Of a stretch of DNA of 64,000 nucleotides, positions 12,534-27,300 are shown in pieces. Numbering within the stretch: the stretch's first letter is position 1; each line of letters begins with the position of its first letter. Below the pieces are notes generated by a model. It did not search any database, had not been told where the DNA came from, and worked only from the letters and a program-made list of their open reading frames with translations. The position numbers and the translations under genes are program-made. This DNA is from Aphanomyces cochlioides (Eukaryota; Oomycota; Saprolegniomycetes; Saprolegniales; Verrucalvaceae), in the NCBI GenBank assembly GCA_019828595.1, contig JAHQRK010000009.1, positions 744,001 to 808,000 on the forward strand. The letters run 5' to 3'.

Positions 12534-15500
12534 ATGGAGAGACTGGCATCACTCCTTCAGCCAGAGACATCGCCTTACCTGAAACCCCTACATCAGTCAC
12601 CCAAGCGGAAGCGCCGCAAACCAACGTCTCTAGCGCCGATTGGAGACCGCCATGACAAAGATTACGTCAAGCTTCATCATGACATTGCTTTTCGAGAAAG
12701 TGCTGTGGTCAAAGCTATCCTGTACCGTGAAGATACACTCGAACATGCTTCTGCTTTGATTTCTGACATACAAAGTGTTCCTTTAGACGTACCTACCATG
12801 GAAACACTCCGCCTGTCATGCTGCAGAGCGACTATTGATGTCATATTTGCCATACGTGACTGGAGAGAAGCACTTGATGCTGCTTCTTCTCCAGCTAGTC
12901 GTGTTTTTCTTTGGCAAGGTGTTTCGTACATTGGTAAACTGGCCTTGGATGCCCGCGAGATAAAACATGTCCTGTCTCTGGCGACTCAAGACGACCTGCC
13001 TAACCCATTTTTTGTTACCTGTTCCTTAACTCGATTGCTTGGACCTACTGAAGACAATGACACGGTACTAAGCGATTCACAACTCCGTCTAGCCGCCACT
13101 ATTCTCTTCAAAGACTCAGAATTCATTGCAATCTGGACCAAAGCCACGAAAAGCAGCGCTCATCATTCAAATCCTCTATCAAAACGACCTCCTCACATTC
13201 TGGATCGAGTCAGCGTTGGTCACTTCGATGCTCTACTGCGCAATGTTCCCCCAAAAGGATGTGCATTACTCCGCCAAGCGTTGGGGATTCTCCAGATCAA
13301 CTTTGACGTTGACACTCGCCTGGTTCTCTACAACCTTCGAGCGTTCAAACCAACAGACTCACAGCCTTCTCACCTCAACGCTTTAACGAGATTTATGCTC
13401 CATCACGGTGCAGCGCGGCCAGGGCGTCTTTATCAACATAGCACGACTGCCGCGTATTTGAGTCTGTGGCTTCTCCAGCTCCTTGTACACGCTCGTACGT
13501 ATTATACAGGTCCTCAGTGGTCAATCTGCTCATGTGATTAGACCGAAGCCATCAACATCCATTCATGGCTCCGAAAACGCCGATATTGAGCTGCAGAAGG
13601 CTTCGATTTGTTCATAGACGCGCTCTCGTTGCTTTGAGTAACTCGTCGATGAAAGGGAGTGATTTTGTTGATATTACTGTGACCACAGCAAGCCACGTCG
13701 TTCGGCATCGCATTTCGCTTGACGACTTGCAAGCTCTCGATCCGTCTCATGTACCTCAACAGAGTGCAATATCTTCAGCTCTAGCTCCAATAATTGATGG
13801 ACTCTTGCAGTTTTCGACCTCAGAAAATTGCACTAAATTGGAAGAGTCGAAATCCAAGCTTGTGTCTGTCGTCCTTTCCAACCAATACGGCCAGGTGCCT
13901 ACGCTTCCCTTGGCTTCAATTGATGTCTGGCCGACTACAACATTAGCCCAAGCCAGGATTATTTTAGATACTCATCATCGCGAGGTACGTGGTTTGAGAT
14001 TGAGTTGTTGATTATTAATCTCTCCAAAAAGGCATGCCCACCTCAATTTCGCTTTTTCTATCGAGGTGCGCATTGTCCAGTGTCGCAAGAAGCTGTGCGT
14101 TGCGTGCTTGATGCCACCAAGCCCGATCATTCCCTTGTCGTATGTGCTCTTCACAAAGGCAGCCACCGTTTCACGGCATTTCGAGCTAAAGCGATGCGTA
14201 TGCTCGCCCACTATTTGTTTATTCCCATCAGCATGGCCCTTGATGAAAAGCGGCGACGAGAAGAGCAAGAAAGACATGAAGCTTTAGCACGCATGCCTCG
14301 TCCAAAGACTTCGTTTTCAGTCCACGTTCAGGTAGAATTTAATTCGCTGCGCGATTCGAATATTGCACTTAGATGGATGTACCTCTGGTTGACCTAAAGA
14401 AATTGCGCCTTCCATGTGATAAATCTTGGACGGTTGGACGAATATTTAATGCTATGAATGATCAGGTACGCTTCAGCAACTCTTCAAGCTGATTTCTTTG
14501 CAGCATCCAAGTGGAATCGTCATCGCTGAAAAGACACATTGGATATACTTGGGCGAAATACTTTTGGAACCAACAGCATTGCTCTCGTCGTACGACTTAG
14601 AGACAAAAGATGCAATTCTTCAATTTATGCACAAACGCGTTGATGTTGTCATGGATTTATTCACAGAATTTCATGTTCAACTCGGCAATCCTTGCATTCG
14701 TCTCTGCCGTGTAAGTTCTTTCACTAGTAGTAACGAACAATTAACTTCAGTGTAGCCAACTGAAGTGGTTATTCCTTTCGATCATTGGGCCCTTCATCCT
14801 GGCGATGCGATTGACATTGAGGGACAGACTTTTTGGATCGTGTCCCAGTCGGTAAAATCCATCGAGTTGGCTAGAAATTTCCCAAATGCATCTCGTTGGT
14901 ATCTCCGTGGACAAAAGGTCATGCGGCAACTCTTGTACGATCCACGCCTCGGTTGGGAAGTTGATATGAGGCTTGAGGCGTACTTGAGTCGACACAAGAC
15001 AAGACAAAAAAGCCACTGCTTTGGTAAAACATGGTCTGTCATTGCAGCGCTTCAATATTTGCACGACCATCCTTTCCTGGCTCACGTACGAATATCTTCG
15101 CTGATTTTATTGTGACTTTCAGTGAGAGTAGGCACATCTACGAGCAATCACGGCCGACTGGTTTGTCGAATATCTCTATGACTTCATTTGTAGCACATTT
15201 CCATGCAGTTTAGCCATCTCGCCCCACAAATTCTCTCTTTTTCTAAAAGACTATGACCTCCACCAAGTCCTAAACATTCATACCCCTGAAGAAACGCACA
15301 AGTTGTTTTATAAATTTGCCACTGAGGGGGACAATGCACTCCGTAAGCATCATTTTCATGATGCATTGCTCTCGATGGCTCCAAAAATCCACACTGCGGC
15401 TTTCGTCCATGATGACGCAAACCTTTTGGAGCCGCATTTGATTCTGCGCCGCGTATGCTTTGGCTGGTTCTTGTCCAAGGCAAACGTGGAGGTACAAGAC

Positions 15501-17071
15501 GGTGTCTTTAGCTACGCAACAGAGCGTGCGCTATCAGATCGCATCCGGGAAGAATGCGCTGCGCTTCTGTTTCAAGCAACTGGTCGCATGTACCTCCGTT
15601 ATCAATGGTAGCGACCTCGAACTTTTCTTTCCTAAGCCTTACTCGTAGGTTTAAACGTATTCGACGCAAAGCAATTGTAATTGAAAGCAAATGGCGTGCA
15701 GTGTCCACGCGTCGCAAATATCTCGTGGAGAAAGCCGCGAGGGATCAAGCGGCAAAGGAAAAACGTGAACTCGAAGCGTCGTCAGTATTGTGTATGACAT
15801 GGCGCCGTTGGATGTTTGAGCGCCGAGTGGCTGTTCGAGAGGCTGCTCGTCGAAAGATTGAACGAGAATTAGCCATCTTGCGGCGTGATCATCGCAAAAT
15901 CAAAGCCAGTGCAATCACACACTCCAATGTCCGCGTCGTGGCTATCCTGGATCGCACGACGCGCGTATTCGTGCGATTCTTTGTGCGTTTGGAGAGATTA
16001 CGACACGATAGCCGAGCATCCATGCAATGGCTCACAGCGTATAATCCTTCCAATTCAAGAATCTATCTCCTTGCACTCTCAACTGAAACACTGGCGACGT
16101 TGGAGTGGACCAAGACTCTGAAAGAACTCCTTCCCAGACTTGAGCTTCATAATGACCGTCTTCGTCTCAACATGAAGGAACACGCTACAAAACCAGGACG
16201 GCGGCTGCTGCGGCTCGTGTCTCCTCTGCACGTTGCAGCAATTCCTCAACGTCCCAAGCTTCCCATGACCCGATTTGTTGTCGAAGCGCATGGCTTTCCG
16301 GACAAAGTCATCGTCGATATTTACCATCCTCAGTACGCGTGGCTCTCCATGGTCCAAACTCAAACGCTGTCTAGGAATTCGCGGCTCTGGCGGTTTGAAA
16401 TGCCTGGCGGGACATCATTAGCTCAAATTCACGAGGTAGATTTCAACACTTGCAAGCCTTTCGACATTGAAACTGTACGGCTTAGTTGCTCGAGACGCTT
16501 CGCGTCATGCCGCAAACTTCATCTGCAGACTTTGATATTCAAAGTGTCAAGGAGCTCGAAATGGCGTTGAAAAATCACGTCGTGACGGAGATTCAACGGC
16601 ATTTCAGAAGAAGATTCGCCCGACGGCGTGCGGTGACGCTAGCTACGCAGCAGTGGTTGCGAGTTCAGGTCAAGAACAAGTACCAATATGTTCACATCTA
16701 CTCTGGTACGTCTGCCATGTCTGTAGTATTTCATAGCTTTGTGCTTTAGGAGTCTGGCGAGCGACCAAACCTTCCATCTTGCAAAAGGCAGTACCAATCA
16801 ATCCAATGCGAGAATGGATCTATGTTTTCAACTACTCACAAATACGAGTACCAAAGCCGTACTACATTTACCCTCGCAAAGCTTTTATCTCGCTCCTCTC
16901 TGAAGAGGAAGCGGCGATTCGACTCCAGGTAGAGCTTGAATCGTCCATCACAGTCAGTGATTTATGGGTCAGGTGTGGTTGCGCAAGCACCTTCAAAGGG
17001 AAAAAATTGAAGTCAGTACGAGCAATGCTATAAGTCCACCTCCGCCTTCTGAACGAGATGCAGATTTGTGA
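12534..17071 (+). CDS. Large IQ-motif protein, function unknown (multi-exon)
   Basis: One continuous product can be assembled through about ten short introns, for example 13497-13541, the GTACG...AAAAAG intron after 13983, and those ending at 14384, 14504 and 14755. The N-terminal third is helical with no domain I recognise. The centre contains ASRWYLRGQKVMRQLLYDPR. From about 15650 it becomes basic and helical with IQ-like calmodulin-binding motifs: WRAVSTRRKYLVEKAA, then VVTEIQRHFRRRFARRRA at about 16580-16635, then IRLQVWLRKHLQREK across the last intron near 16925-16970. A beta-rich segment (RFVVEAHGFPDKVIVDIYHPQ) lies between them. It ends SERDADL, stop at 17069-17071. Likely cytoskeletal or ciliary given the IQ motifs, but that is a guess. 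It converges with the GDH-like gene (stops 162 bp apart). Confidence 0.72.
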
Positions 17072-17232
17072 TGCGACTCCACAGCACGTCTTCCTAACGA
17101 CTGCTGCACGTTTACCCTCAAGGTCCCATCTGATCTTAGTCATCTCGGGTGTTGCGTATTGTGCCAACACAATTGATCGAGGCATCGTGACGACAAACCG
17201 AGTTACATCGACATAGCATTCGAATGAACAAT

Positions 17233-19148
<1,916 letters not shown>

Positions 19149-19382
19149 GGCTCTTGCTCTTCAGGGGGAAAATCGCAAAGTGCGCCAAAAGAACTTTCCC
19201 TCTCATGGTTGTGCAATCAAGATACTTTTGATTCCATGTCATGATTGGTAGAAACATTTAAACTTTTTGTCCAATCAAAAATTTGTAAATAATGGATTAA
19301 TTAAGAGAATTTTGAGTTTATTTTTTATTTTTCCTGAAATTCAACAAGAATCAGGTCAGTCTAGTCAACAGCATTTGCGGAA
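19149..19382. promoter_or_regulatory. Divergent promoter region, GDH-like / PEX11
   Basis: 234 bp between two divergent start codons. It contains a CCAAT box in each orientation: ATTGG on the plus strand at 19244-19248 and CCAAT at 19271-19275, 22 bp apart. An AT-rich stretch follows at 19280-19335. Function is inferred from position and motif only. Confidence 0.4.
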
Positions 19383-20381
19383 ATGAGCTTCGATCGCGTC
19401 TTGGACTTGGCGTCAAACTTGGAAGGAAGGGACAAGCTCACGAAGTTGTGCCAATACTCCACGCGAGGTCTCGCATTTGTCGTGCTCAACGCAGATCCCA
19501 AGAGCGACCTCGGTCAACGTCTCAACGCGTTGTACAAAGCGACTCAAGCTGCTCGCAAAGCGTTCCGCATTGGCAAGTCCGCCAACTACTTCCCGAAGAT
19601 TGACGCGACGCTCAACAACAAGGTAAACGACTTCTCCAAGACTTTCATCTTGATGCAATCTAGGCCTTGCAACCAAGACAGCAATACTTGAACCTCATTC
19701 AAGACGTCGGTCTCGTAAGTGATACTGCCTTGGTTTTACGGAGTGCATCATGAACTTTCTCTCTCCATGTAGTGCATGTTCTTCCTCTTTGACAACATGC
19801 AATTCTTCGCGAACGCCAAAGTGCTCCCCATTGACTCGGCCGAAGCGGGGAAGAAAGGCGGCTATTTCTGGTTCCTCTTTCCATGATTACTTCCCTCTCA
19901 TGGTAGGGATAGGTTCTGCGCCAATGTTGCTGGCTTCTTCTTGGCTTACGAGGCCCTTCAAAAGGTATTGCTCCCGTCAAATGTAGTATGAAGTTCGTGC
20001 AATCCACGCAGGAATTGGACAAGGAAGCCGCGTTGGTCCAAGCCAACCTCGTACATTGACCGCACCCATTTGACATGCTCATGGCGTTGTAGACGGCCAC
20101 GCCTGAAGTTCAGCAACAAATTCAAGCGTTGCGCGACTCGCGTTTCAAGAAAGCGCTCTCGTTGATCAAGGTCCGTCGTGGCAAACTTGTTTGATAGTCA
20201 TATGTTGCTGGTGTAGGTGACATGTGACTTGATCGTTTCAGCCAATACGGCGGGTGTGCGTTTGCCAGAGCGTCTTCTCGGCCACAAGTTGAACGACGGC
20301 GTCATCGGCGCTGTTGGTAGTGTCTCGGCGGCAATTGTCCTCCACAATCTCTGGACTGCTTCCGCCAAGAAGCATGCTTGA
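19383..20381 (+). CDS. PEX11: PEX11-family peroxisome proliferation protein
   Basis: PEX11 proteins remodel the peroxisome membrane before fission. The N-terminal exon reads MSFDRVLDLASNLEGRDKL then LCQYSTRG, the family's amphipathic start. Exons: 19383-19622, 19664-19714, then from 19773, with further introns of 36-58 nt. Later segments are YFWDRFCANVAGFFLAYEAL and the C-terminal VTCDLIVSANTAGV ... GAVGSVSAAIVLHNLW, the GA-rich membrane segment typical of PEX11. It ends KKHA, stop at 20379-20381. One intron (about 19877-19912) uses a weak donor (GTTCCT) to keep the frame. Total is about 230 residues, normal for the family. The gene converges with the BET-type gene (240 bp between stops). Confidence 0.85.
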
Positions 20382-20621
20382 TCTTAATTTTGTTCTTCAT
20401 GCGTCTTCTTCAACCTCTCATTTCTTATACTTTTGTCTCATCCGGATTTTCGAAATCGAACGATTCGAATTTCGGCCTTTCGAAAGATCGAAAGTTGAAG
20501 CTTTGAACTTTGGAAACGGTCGCGCGGCGAAAGCGGCGGCAAGGAGATGGAGGGGGTATTGATGTGTGTTTCTACTTTTTAAATAAGTGCCAAATGTCTA
20601 TTGTCTATCGGCGAGGGTGGA

Positions 20622-23600
20622 TCAGTAGAACGTGGCCGAGCCAAAGAGAGCCAAGTCTTTTCGAAAGCTCTTGTCTTCAACAACCACATTCGCTTCAACC
20701 TCTCGCATGAGTTTCTCGCGCTCCTCGAGACGCATCGCGGCCAGCGTTAGCTCCATCTCGCGTTGCCGATCTAGCCGCGCTTGTTTGAGAGCAGCTTCTT
20801 GCTCCGCCTTGATCCGCTCCATCTCTTCCCGTTCTCGTTCCTTTTCCTTCATCCGTTCCTCCATTTCTTTGATTTTCTACACCCAAAAGTCAGACACTGT
20901 GAGACGATAGGTATGACGAACCTGTTGCGCCGCTTCTTCGGCTTGCAATGTGTCCTTCAATTGCTCCTTTTGCAGCTTTTGCTGTTCCATCGTACGTGCA
21001 TACAACCACAGCGAGCTCGATGCATTTTCATCCGACTGGATGGGAGATCGCTGGAGTGGGTAGCCGGTCGACGTGGATTCAGAAGACTCGAGACGGGCCA
21101 ACTTTGTCCATGCTCCTCGGTTCTCCACTTTAAGCGGCTCACTCGTCGCGGCTTCGTCCTCGACTGGAACACGCAATTCGTAAATAACAACCTATACACA
21201 TAAAGCTTACCCACTGTGCTCCGTGACAACTCGGATGACGAGTGTAATGCAGATGCACTTACAAGTGAAGGCGACTAGATACAACAGATCAATCATGCTG
21301 GCGCTCTAAAAATGGTAACTAGACACCTTTTGTAAAGGTTGTTCGTTGTCCGAGTCCGAGTCACTGCTCTCAGAATCTACACGACAAGGTCCATCAGCAT
21401 TCAAGTTCAGCAAAGCCATCCACATACCAGAGCTACCGCTTTCTGACGAACTACTATCAGACGACTTCTCGCCGTCGATCTTCGTCCGCACATCTTCATA
21501 AGAAGGTGGGAGAGTCCCGCCGTTCTCCATGGCCGCCAATTTGCGTTGGAGCTCTTCTTTCCTCGACTCGATTGCTCTCGTCGACTCTTTCGCCATCTGG
21601 AGACGGTCGGTGTCTCGGGCACTCGCCTTCTTTGGAGGTCGCTTTCGCTTTGTCACATTATGCTCCTGTAATAAAGAGTAAGACTTGGGCAAAGACCACC
21701 TTGCGGCCTACTCGAAGGTAGCCTTCCATCATCCGCAAACTTCTTGTGTCGAACATATTCAAGTCCAACTCAATCTCTTCGTCGCCTTGTGTAATAGTAT
21801 GCAAAGGCACAATTTCGGCAATCATCTGAAGTACGCGAGAAATCTTGTCTTCAGGCAAAGACTTCAGATCTGCAGACAACTTGTGCTTTTCACTAGTCGT
21901 CATGGGCTTTGTAAGCTGCTCTTCAGTCAAGTCTTGCATTCGGAATGGTCTGTACACAAAGTGAGCACCATCAAATACATCAAGCTGATTACCGTGAGGG
22001 GCGGGGTCTGTTCACAGGTGTACCTTGGGGTGGTGTGCCCTTGTTGGAAACCATTTCTTGGACCATGACTTTCATCTTTTCAATCTCTTGCTTGAGCACA
22101 TGAATTTCTTCAGTTTTGCTTGTCGATGATCGCTTCGAGCCCTTTGATTTAGACGATTTGGACTTCCGACCACTGCTGGAATCTTGTGATCCTTCGCCGT
22201 CAGACCAGTTACCAGACATGCGGTAACGCGCAGCGCCATTGCTTTTTGAGAAGATCATGGCGGACTCAGTTTTGAACACAGTCTTCATCTTCTTTTCGAA
22301 ATCTTCAAGGAGCTTTTGGGCAAAGACATGAACTTGCGTATGGGCGGCGTTGTACAGCATGGCATTGTTAAAGACAAGCCGCACTTGTTCAGCAAAGCTA
22401 TATGGGTCAGGATATACACCATTCTCAAGGTTGCCTCGAACAGTCCCCAAGTCCATTGGTTCTTTGATCACTTTGAAGTAGTCTGGGATTCCCAGAGCCA
22501 CAGGATCAACCGGGACCAAGAACGGGACGGACTTTGGGTTCGCAATCAAGTTCTTCAGTATGGTGTGGCACTTGCGCATAGCCGGTACACGCTCGAGCTC
22601 AGCAAGGCCTTCCTCTCGCAAATGTGCAGGAAGACTTCGCTTTCGCTCAGATCGATGTCTCGATAACGCATGGTCAAACGAGGTGCCAGGAGTTCCAGTC
22701 GATGGTACACCAAACGCTTTTGACACATGAGCAAAATCCACAGCAATCGATCCAGATGCGTTTAAGTCAACGGGAGTCGGTTCGACTTTCACACGTGGCT
22801 TCTTTGGGGCTTTCTCGGGTTTCTCAGGGACCTCAACAGTTCGCGGTGGCTCTTTTGGTCGGGTTCGCTTGGCAACTGGAGTCTTGTCCTTTGGCTTGTA
22901 CGCTTTGTACAGTCGAAGTTCGTTCGACACTTCATCCAAGATGCCTTGTAATGTGAAGACGCCAAATCGGTTTTCGCCCGTGCCGCGGACCATGAAGACG
23001 TTGTCGACTTCAGATGCGTGGAAGGTGAGCAAAACGTCTTTCTCTGGGATAGTCGCTGGCTTCCCCTTCACAGTCAGAATTTGAAAGAAGCCGTCAAACT
23101 TTCGTTCAATCGGACATGAGCCTTTCGTGTGGGACGGGTCTGACGGCAACGGCGACGATCGATTCTCATCTTCGTCAGTCGCGTTTTCAATACTGAGACT
23201 GCTGTTCAATGGATCCGAATGATTGTGTTGAGACGTTTTAACAGACGCTAGTTTGCTCTTCATTTCAAATAATGACGTGATACCAGTAGCATACTCGGCT
23301 TCCGTCATTGCCCATCGTCCTGTCCACAAAGCGACACCATGGTCATCCACACGGTAACTTCCCAACAAAAGCGGGCACTGAGTGGTCACATCTGTCGGTA
23401 CAAGTCGTCTTGATAGATCTTGTGTGGCACTCTTGTCCAAAGGGATTCCACCTAATTCGACTTTGGTGTCTTGAGCCGGGTTTGCTAACGTTGCTGTAGA
23501 CGACGGGTCGTTGGTCCCTTTGTGAACAGGAGACTGCGATTGGGAACGCGATTGCGACGGAGACGGAGTAGGCTGTTGTTCCAAGGCTGTCTCGCTTTCA

Positions 23601-23668
23601 TTCAGTTCCTGGTTTGGGCTTGGGTTGACGCTCGCGCCACTCTCGGGTTCGACAACGACGCTCTCCAT
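20622..23668 (-). CDS. BET/GTE-type chromatin protein: one bromodomain plus NET domain
   Basis: Six exons: 23668-21993, 21949-21700, 21665-21428, 21376-21327, 21191-20922 and 20876-20622, totalling 2,739 nt and 912 residues. The N-terminal half has a Ser/Gln-rich leader, then a beta-rich region (LLGSYRVDDHGVALWTGRW; FTLQGILDEVSNELRLYKAY) I cannot name. The bromodomain follows, with VPFLVPVDPVALGIPDYF, the IKEPMDLGTV signature and the acetyl-lysine-contacting Asn in FNNAMLYN. After a Ser/Lys-rich linker and a short coiled coil comes the NET domain (KPMTTSEKHKLSADLKSLP ... IELDLNMFDTRSLRMMEGYL), then an acidic Ser cluster and a long Arg/Glu helix (EERMKEKEREREEMERIKAE). The single-bromodomain-plus-NET plan resembles plant GTE and protist BET proteins that read acetylated histones. 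The 135-nt intron 4 is unusually long here. Confidence 0.85.
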
Positions 23669-24332
23669 GTATTATTGTTCCAGGCCCTAATACATGGAAC
23701 AACCAAATAGGAAAATGAATGAAAAACCTCTGCAACTGCAAAAAGTCGCAAGCCAAACCTCCAAAACTTCATATTCACACAAGAAATACGCTCCCATACA
23801 AATTCCAAATCTAATTTCACAGCCCCAGCCCTAGTGGGATCCCTAACCGCACCCGCCCGAAGAACAACGAATGGAATAGAAACCCGCTCGTGGCGCATCG
23901 TCCCGTCGAGCTCGCGCGTCGGCCGCACACGCACGCACATGCCATGCTCGAGAGCATTGTGTGTCGCAACGTTCAATCCACTGGCGTCTTGGCGAGTCGC
24001 GCAGCGGGCATCCAGCGGCGGTCGGACGCGATGGGAAACCCACTCGACTGCACATCCGTAAACATCAAAGGGCGAGAATTTTGTATGAGAGTTGACGGGA
24101 AGCAGCGTCACCTGTGAAATTTAATGTTTAAATTTATGGATCCGCGGCAAAATGGACCAATCGAATCGCTAGAATCGGATGAAACTCGCCTCGGATTGGC
24201 TCGAGATGGCTGGTTGACTGGGAGGGAAATGCCGTCCGTTCGACTTTTTTTTGAATTTGACTCGAAGTTTGTATCCGTTCGAATTTAATATCAAAGATCG
24301 AAGTGACGTGGCTTGATGTTGAAGTGCTACTG
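23669..24332. other. Intergenic interval upstream of the BET-type gene
   Basis: About 660 bp between the Kelch gene stop and the BET start, both on the minus strand. The 23830-24060 part is GC-rich, unlike its surroundings, and is open in several frames. The longest is a minus-strand ORF 24111-23602 (169 codons) that would overlap the BET start; I do not accept it without expression evidence. CCAAT occurs at about 24157. Probably the BET promoter and 5' leader. Confidence 0.35.
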
Positions 24333-27300
24333 TCAATCTTTTTTCTTGTCTTTTTTTTCACTTTTCTTTTTCTTGTCCGATTTGTCTTTTTTGTCGGTTT
24401 TGTCGACTTTCTTGTCTTTTTTGTCTTTCTTGTCCACTTTCTTGGTCGGATTTTTTTCTTTTTTGATTTCTTTTTTGTCGTCGGATTTGTCTTTTTTGAC
24501 TTTTTTGTCCGTCTTGTCTTTCTTGTCCGCCTTGTCTTTTTTGTCTTTCTTTTCCTTGTTGTCTTTCTTCTTTTTGTCACCTTTGGGACGATCTTGGACA
24601 GGCGCGACGGATGAAGAATTGCCGCCCTTGGCTTTCTTGGACGACTTGGCCTTGTCGGAGTCCTTGGACCCCTTCGACTTCTTCTTTGACTTGTCCTTGG
24701 ACATTTTCCCGTCCTTTGCATCGTCGTATGTCTCTCGCCAGTTGACGTCTTTGTTCCCGCCAGTCTTCTTCCCACGCATCTTCCGACGCATGCGTTTCAT
24801 AGCATACCGCTCCATAGCTGCTTGCTTGCGACGACGGCGCCATTCAAGAAATACACCAAGGCAAATCACGAAAAACAGGACGAGCATCGCGATGATCAAA
24901 TTCCAAGGCGGTCGAGGTACATAGACCCATACGTACTGGTTCCGCCCGTCTTCAAATTCAAACTCGACATTGCCAGCTGCGTCTACTGCGCGGACTCGAA
25001 ATCGGTGCAAGCCCCCATCCAGCCACTGGACAAAGTCAACTTCACGCAAGCAATTGGTCCAGTTGCGCACGACGAGCTTTTCCACCATGTCGAGCACGTG
25101 ATACTGAAAGATCGTGCCTGGTTTCGACCCCGTAAACGAAAACACAGTCGTGTGCGAATAAGATTCCGGCACCGACGTCATGTACGCTTTTGGAATCACA
25201 GCATCTAGATCAAAATCAATCAGATTGAAGAGCGTGGCAGGGCACAAACCTCGATACCAAGCGGTGTTGTCAAAGAGGAGGTTGTCCACCTTGCCGCCAA
25301 ACACGTAGACCGTATTGTTGTGCGTGATGGCTGCAAAAGACGATCTCGGACGTGGCGTCCACTTGCACACTGAGTTCTGAACGTGTGGAAATGGATCTTT
25401 CGTGTCAACCTACGCCGTTTGCCTCTCAAAACAACGCAGGCATGCTTGGTAGTCAACCTGGGGAATGCCACCAACTTCAGGCCAGACATATTTGTTGGTC
25501 ACCCAATCTAGCGTCGGTGCACCTTGACGGGCGCATCCATCCCAATGTGCTGCCTCCTTTGCACTTGCCGCTGCAGCTTTTGCACTCGCCGCTGCTTCTG
25601 CATTTTTGCCTTGAAGGACTTGAACATTCTCAAAATGCTTGCCGTCATAATCCACTGGAGCGATCCTACACATCAAGCAAGCCATCAATATGCCAACCTG
25701 GATGGAATCGTCAGTCTTACGTGCAAAGGTCGACGACTAGCTTGGCGATTGCAATGTAATCGCAGATGGGAACGCCTTTGTTTACTCGGAGATCAATCAC
25801 AGTGTCGAAGGAAACCTCCGTCAGGTCGGCGATCGTGATGATATTAGCGCGATGGAGCTCTTCGACATCGGACGCGTTCATGCCTTGGAGTAGTTCAATC
25901 TAAACCATGGCCATAAGGAACAGTCAACTCTCAAGCAACCCACCGGGCACGTCGGCGTCACGTACTTCTTGGTTACCGGCGTCGAGTCGCTGAAGTCTTG
26001 ATCCCATGCGAGGGGCTTACTCGTGTCGGACCAGATCCACACATCGCCGAGGAAGTTGTCGTCATTTTCGCCGTAGAGGAGGATCAAATACGCAGATGCA
26101 TTCAGCACAGGATCAGCTTTGACGCCAAGCACAGCGTGCTTTCCCCGAGGACTCCATGGCGCACTTTTCGTAACGAGGGTCCACTGCACACCCTCGGAAC
26201 TTCGCCATATATCATTTAGAAGAGCTTGCGACGACTCATCAGTATCGCCCGTGCGGCCACCGAACAACCACATTTGGTTTTGCCACACTGCCATTGCATG
26301 CTCGCCGCGACTGCTCCATGCCGCCGATGCTGTCAGTTGAGTCCAACGTTGACCATCACTGGAAGTCCACACGTCGTTCATGTACTTGCGGTAGAGCCCG
26401 CCGCATGCATACTCCTCGCCAGATGGGCGGACATTGCGCTCGGGGCCACACAGATTGCGCTGCACGGCGGTGTAGCCCCCAGCCAAGTACAAACTCCCTT
26501 GAAAGACCACGACCGTGTGGAGTTCTCTCGCCGACCACATATTGCATCTGCACGTTCCAGCGAGCGGTGTCTTGGGGTCAATCACGCACGTCGTGTCGCC
26601 AAAGCAGTCCTTCTGGCTCGTGCACTGAGCTTTCGCATCTCCAGAGATGTACGTTTCATGGGCATTTGGAACATCGCAGCCTGGCGTGACGAGCGACCAG
26701 GACACACCGGCGTCTTGGCTTTTCCAAACATCGTTCTTGAGCACGGCGTACTCCATCCAACGCGCTGGCCGAGGATGCTCCAGGCCACCGATCGTGTCTT
26801 CGTCTGGAATCGGAAAAAGCTCTCGAGCTCGGCCGCCTAGAATGTATAGCGCCATGTTGAACTCGACGGCGGCAAAATGGCGCCGCGGGGAAAACATAGC
26901 GTCGGCAATGTATTCCCCAGGGGGTTGCGTCGGGTCGCTGCATCCCGTCGGGGGGTAAGGATTCCAGTTGGCGGTTAGGCATGCGATCCAGTCTGTGTAG
27001 AGAACGCCAGGCGGGGGAACTTTGCCAGCATTTGTTTGCGTCCACTTCATCTGCGCGACGATCTGTGGGTCAGGATCGCCCCATTGATTGAACTCGAGCA
27101 GGTTGAGCGACGTATTCCACACTAGCACGGTCGACGTGAAGCGCCAGGGGGACCTGCGTGAGCTTACCGACTCCAGTTGTCGCCCAGACGTCATTTCGGA
27201 AGGAGCCACCGCCTGGATATGCTCGAAAGTCGGAGCCTTTCATCGTTGCAAGCTGCATGCGATCGTCGCCGCCGATCACGTACATGCGGCTAAGCTTGCC

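Noticed and set aside
23602..24111. 169-codon minus-strand ORF
   Set aside because: It overlaps the well-supported BET start in another frame, has no domain, and comes from a GC-rich promoter-like stretch where chance ORFs are common.
24340..24560. Tandem TTTGTC/TTTTTT-type pyrimidine repeat considered as a microsatellite
   Set aside because: It is the coding strand complement of the Kelch protein's Lys/Asp tail and is in frame throughout.
24303..24924. Long plus-strand ORFs rich in Phe and Leu/Ser
   Set aside because: Antisense reading of the Lys/Asp tail and membrane helix of the Kelch gene; composition is a by-product of the repeat.
26226..26840. 204-codon plus-strand ORF
   Set aside because: Antisense to the Kelch blades, which have clear domain motifs on the minus strand.
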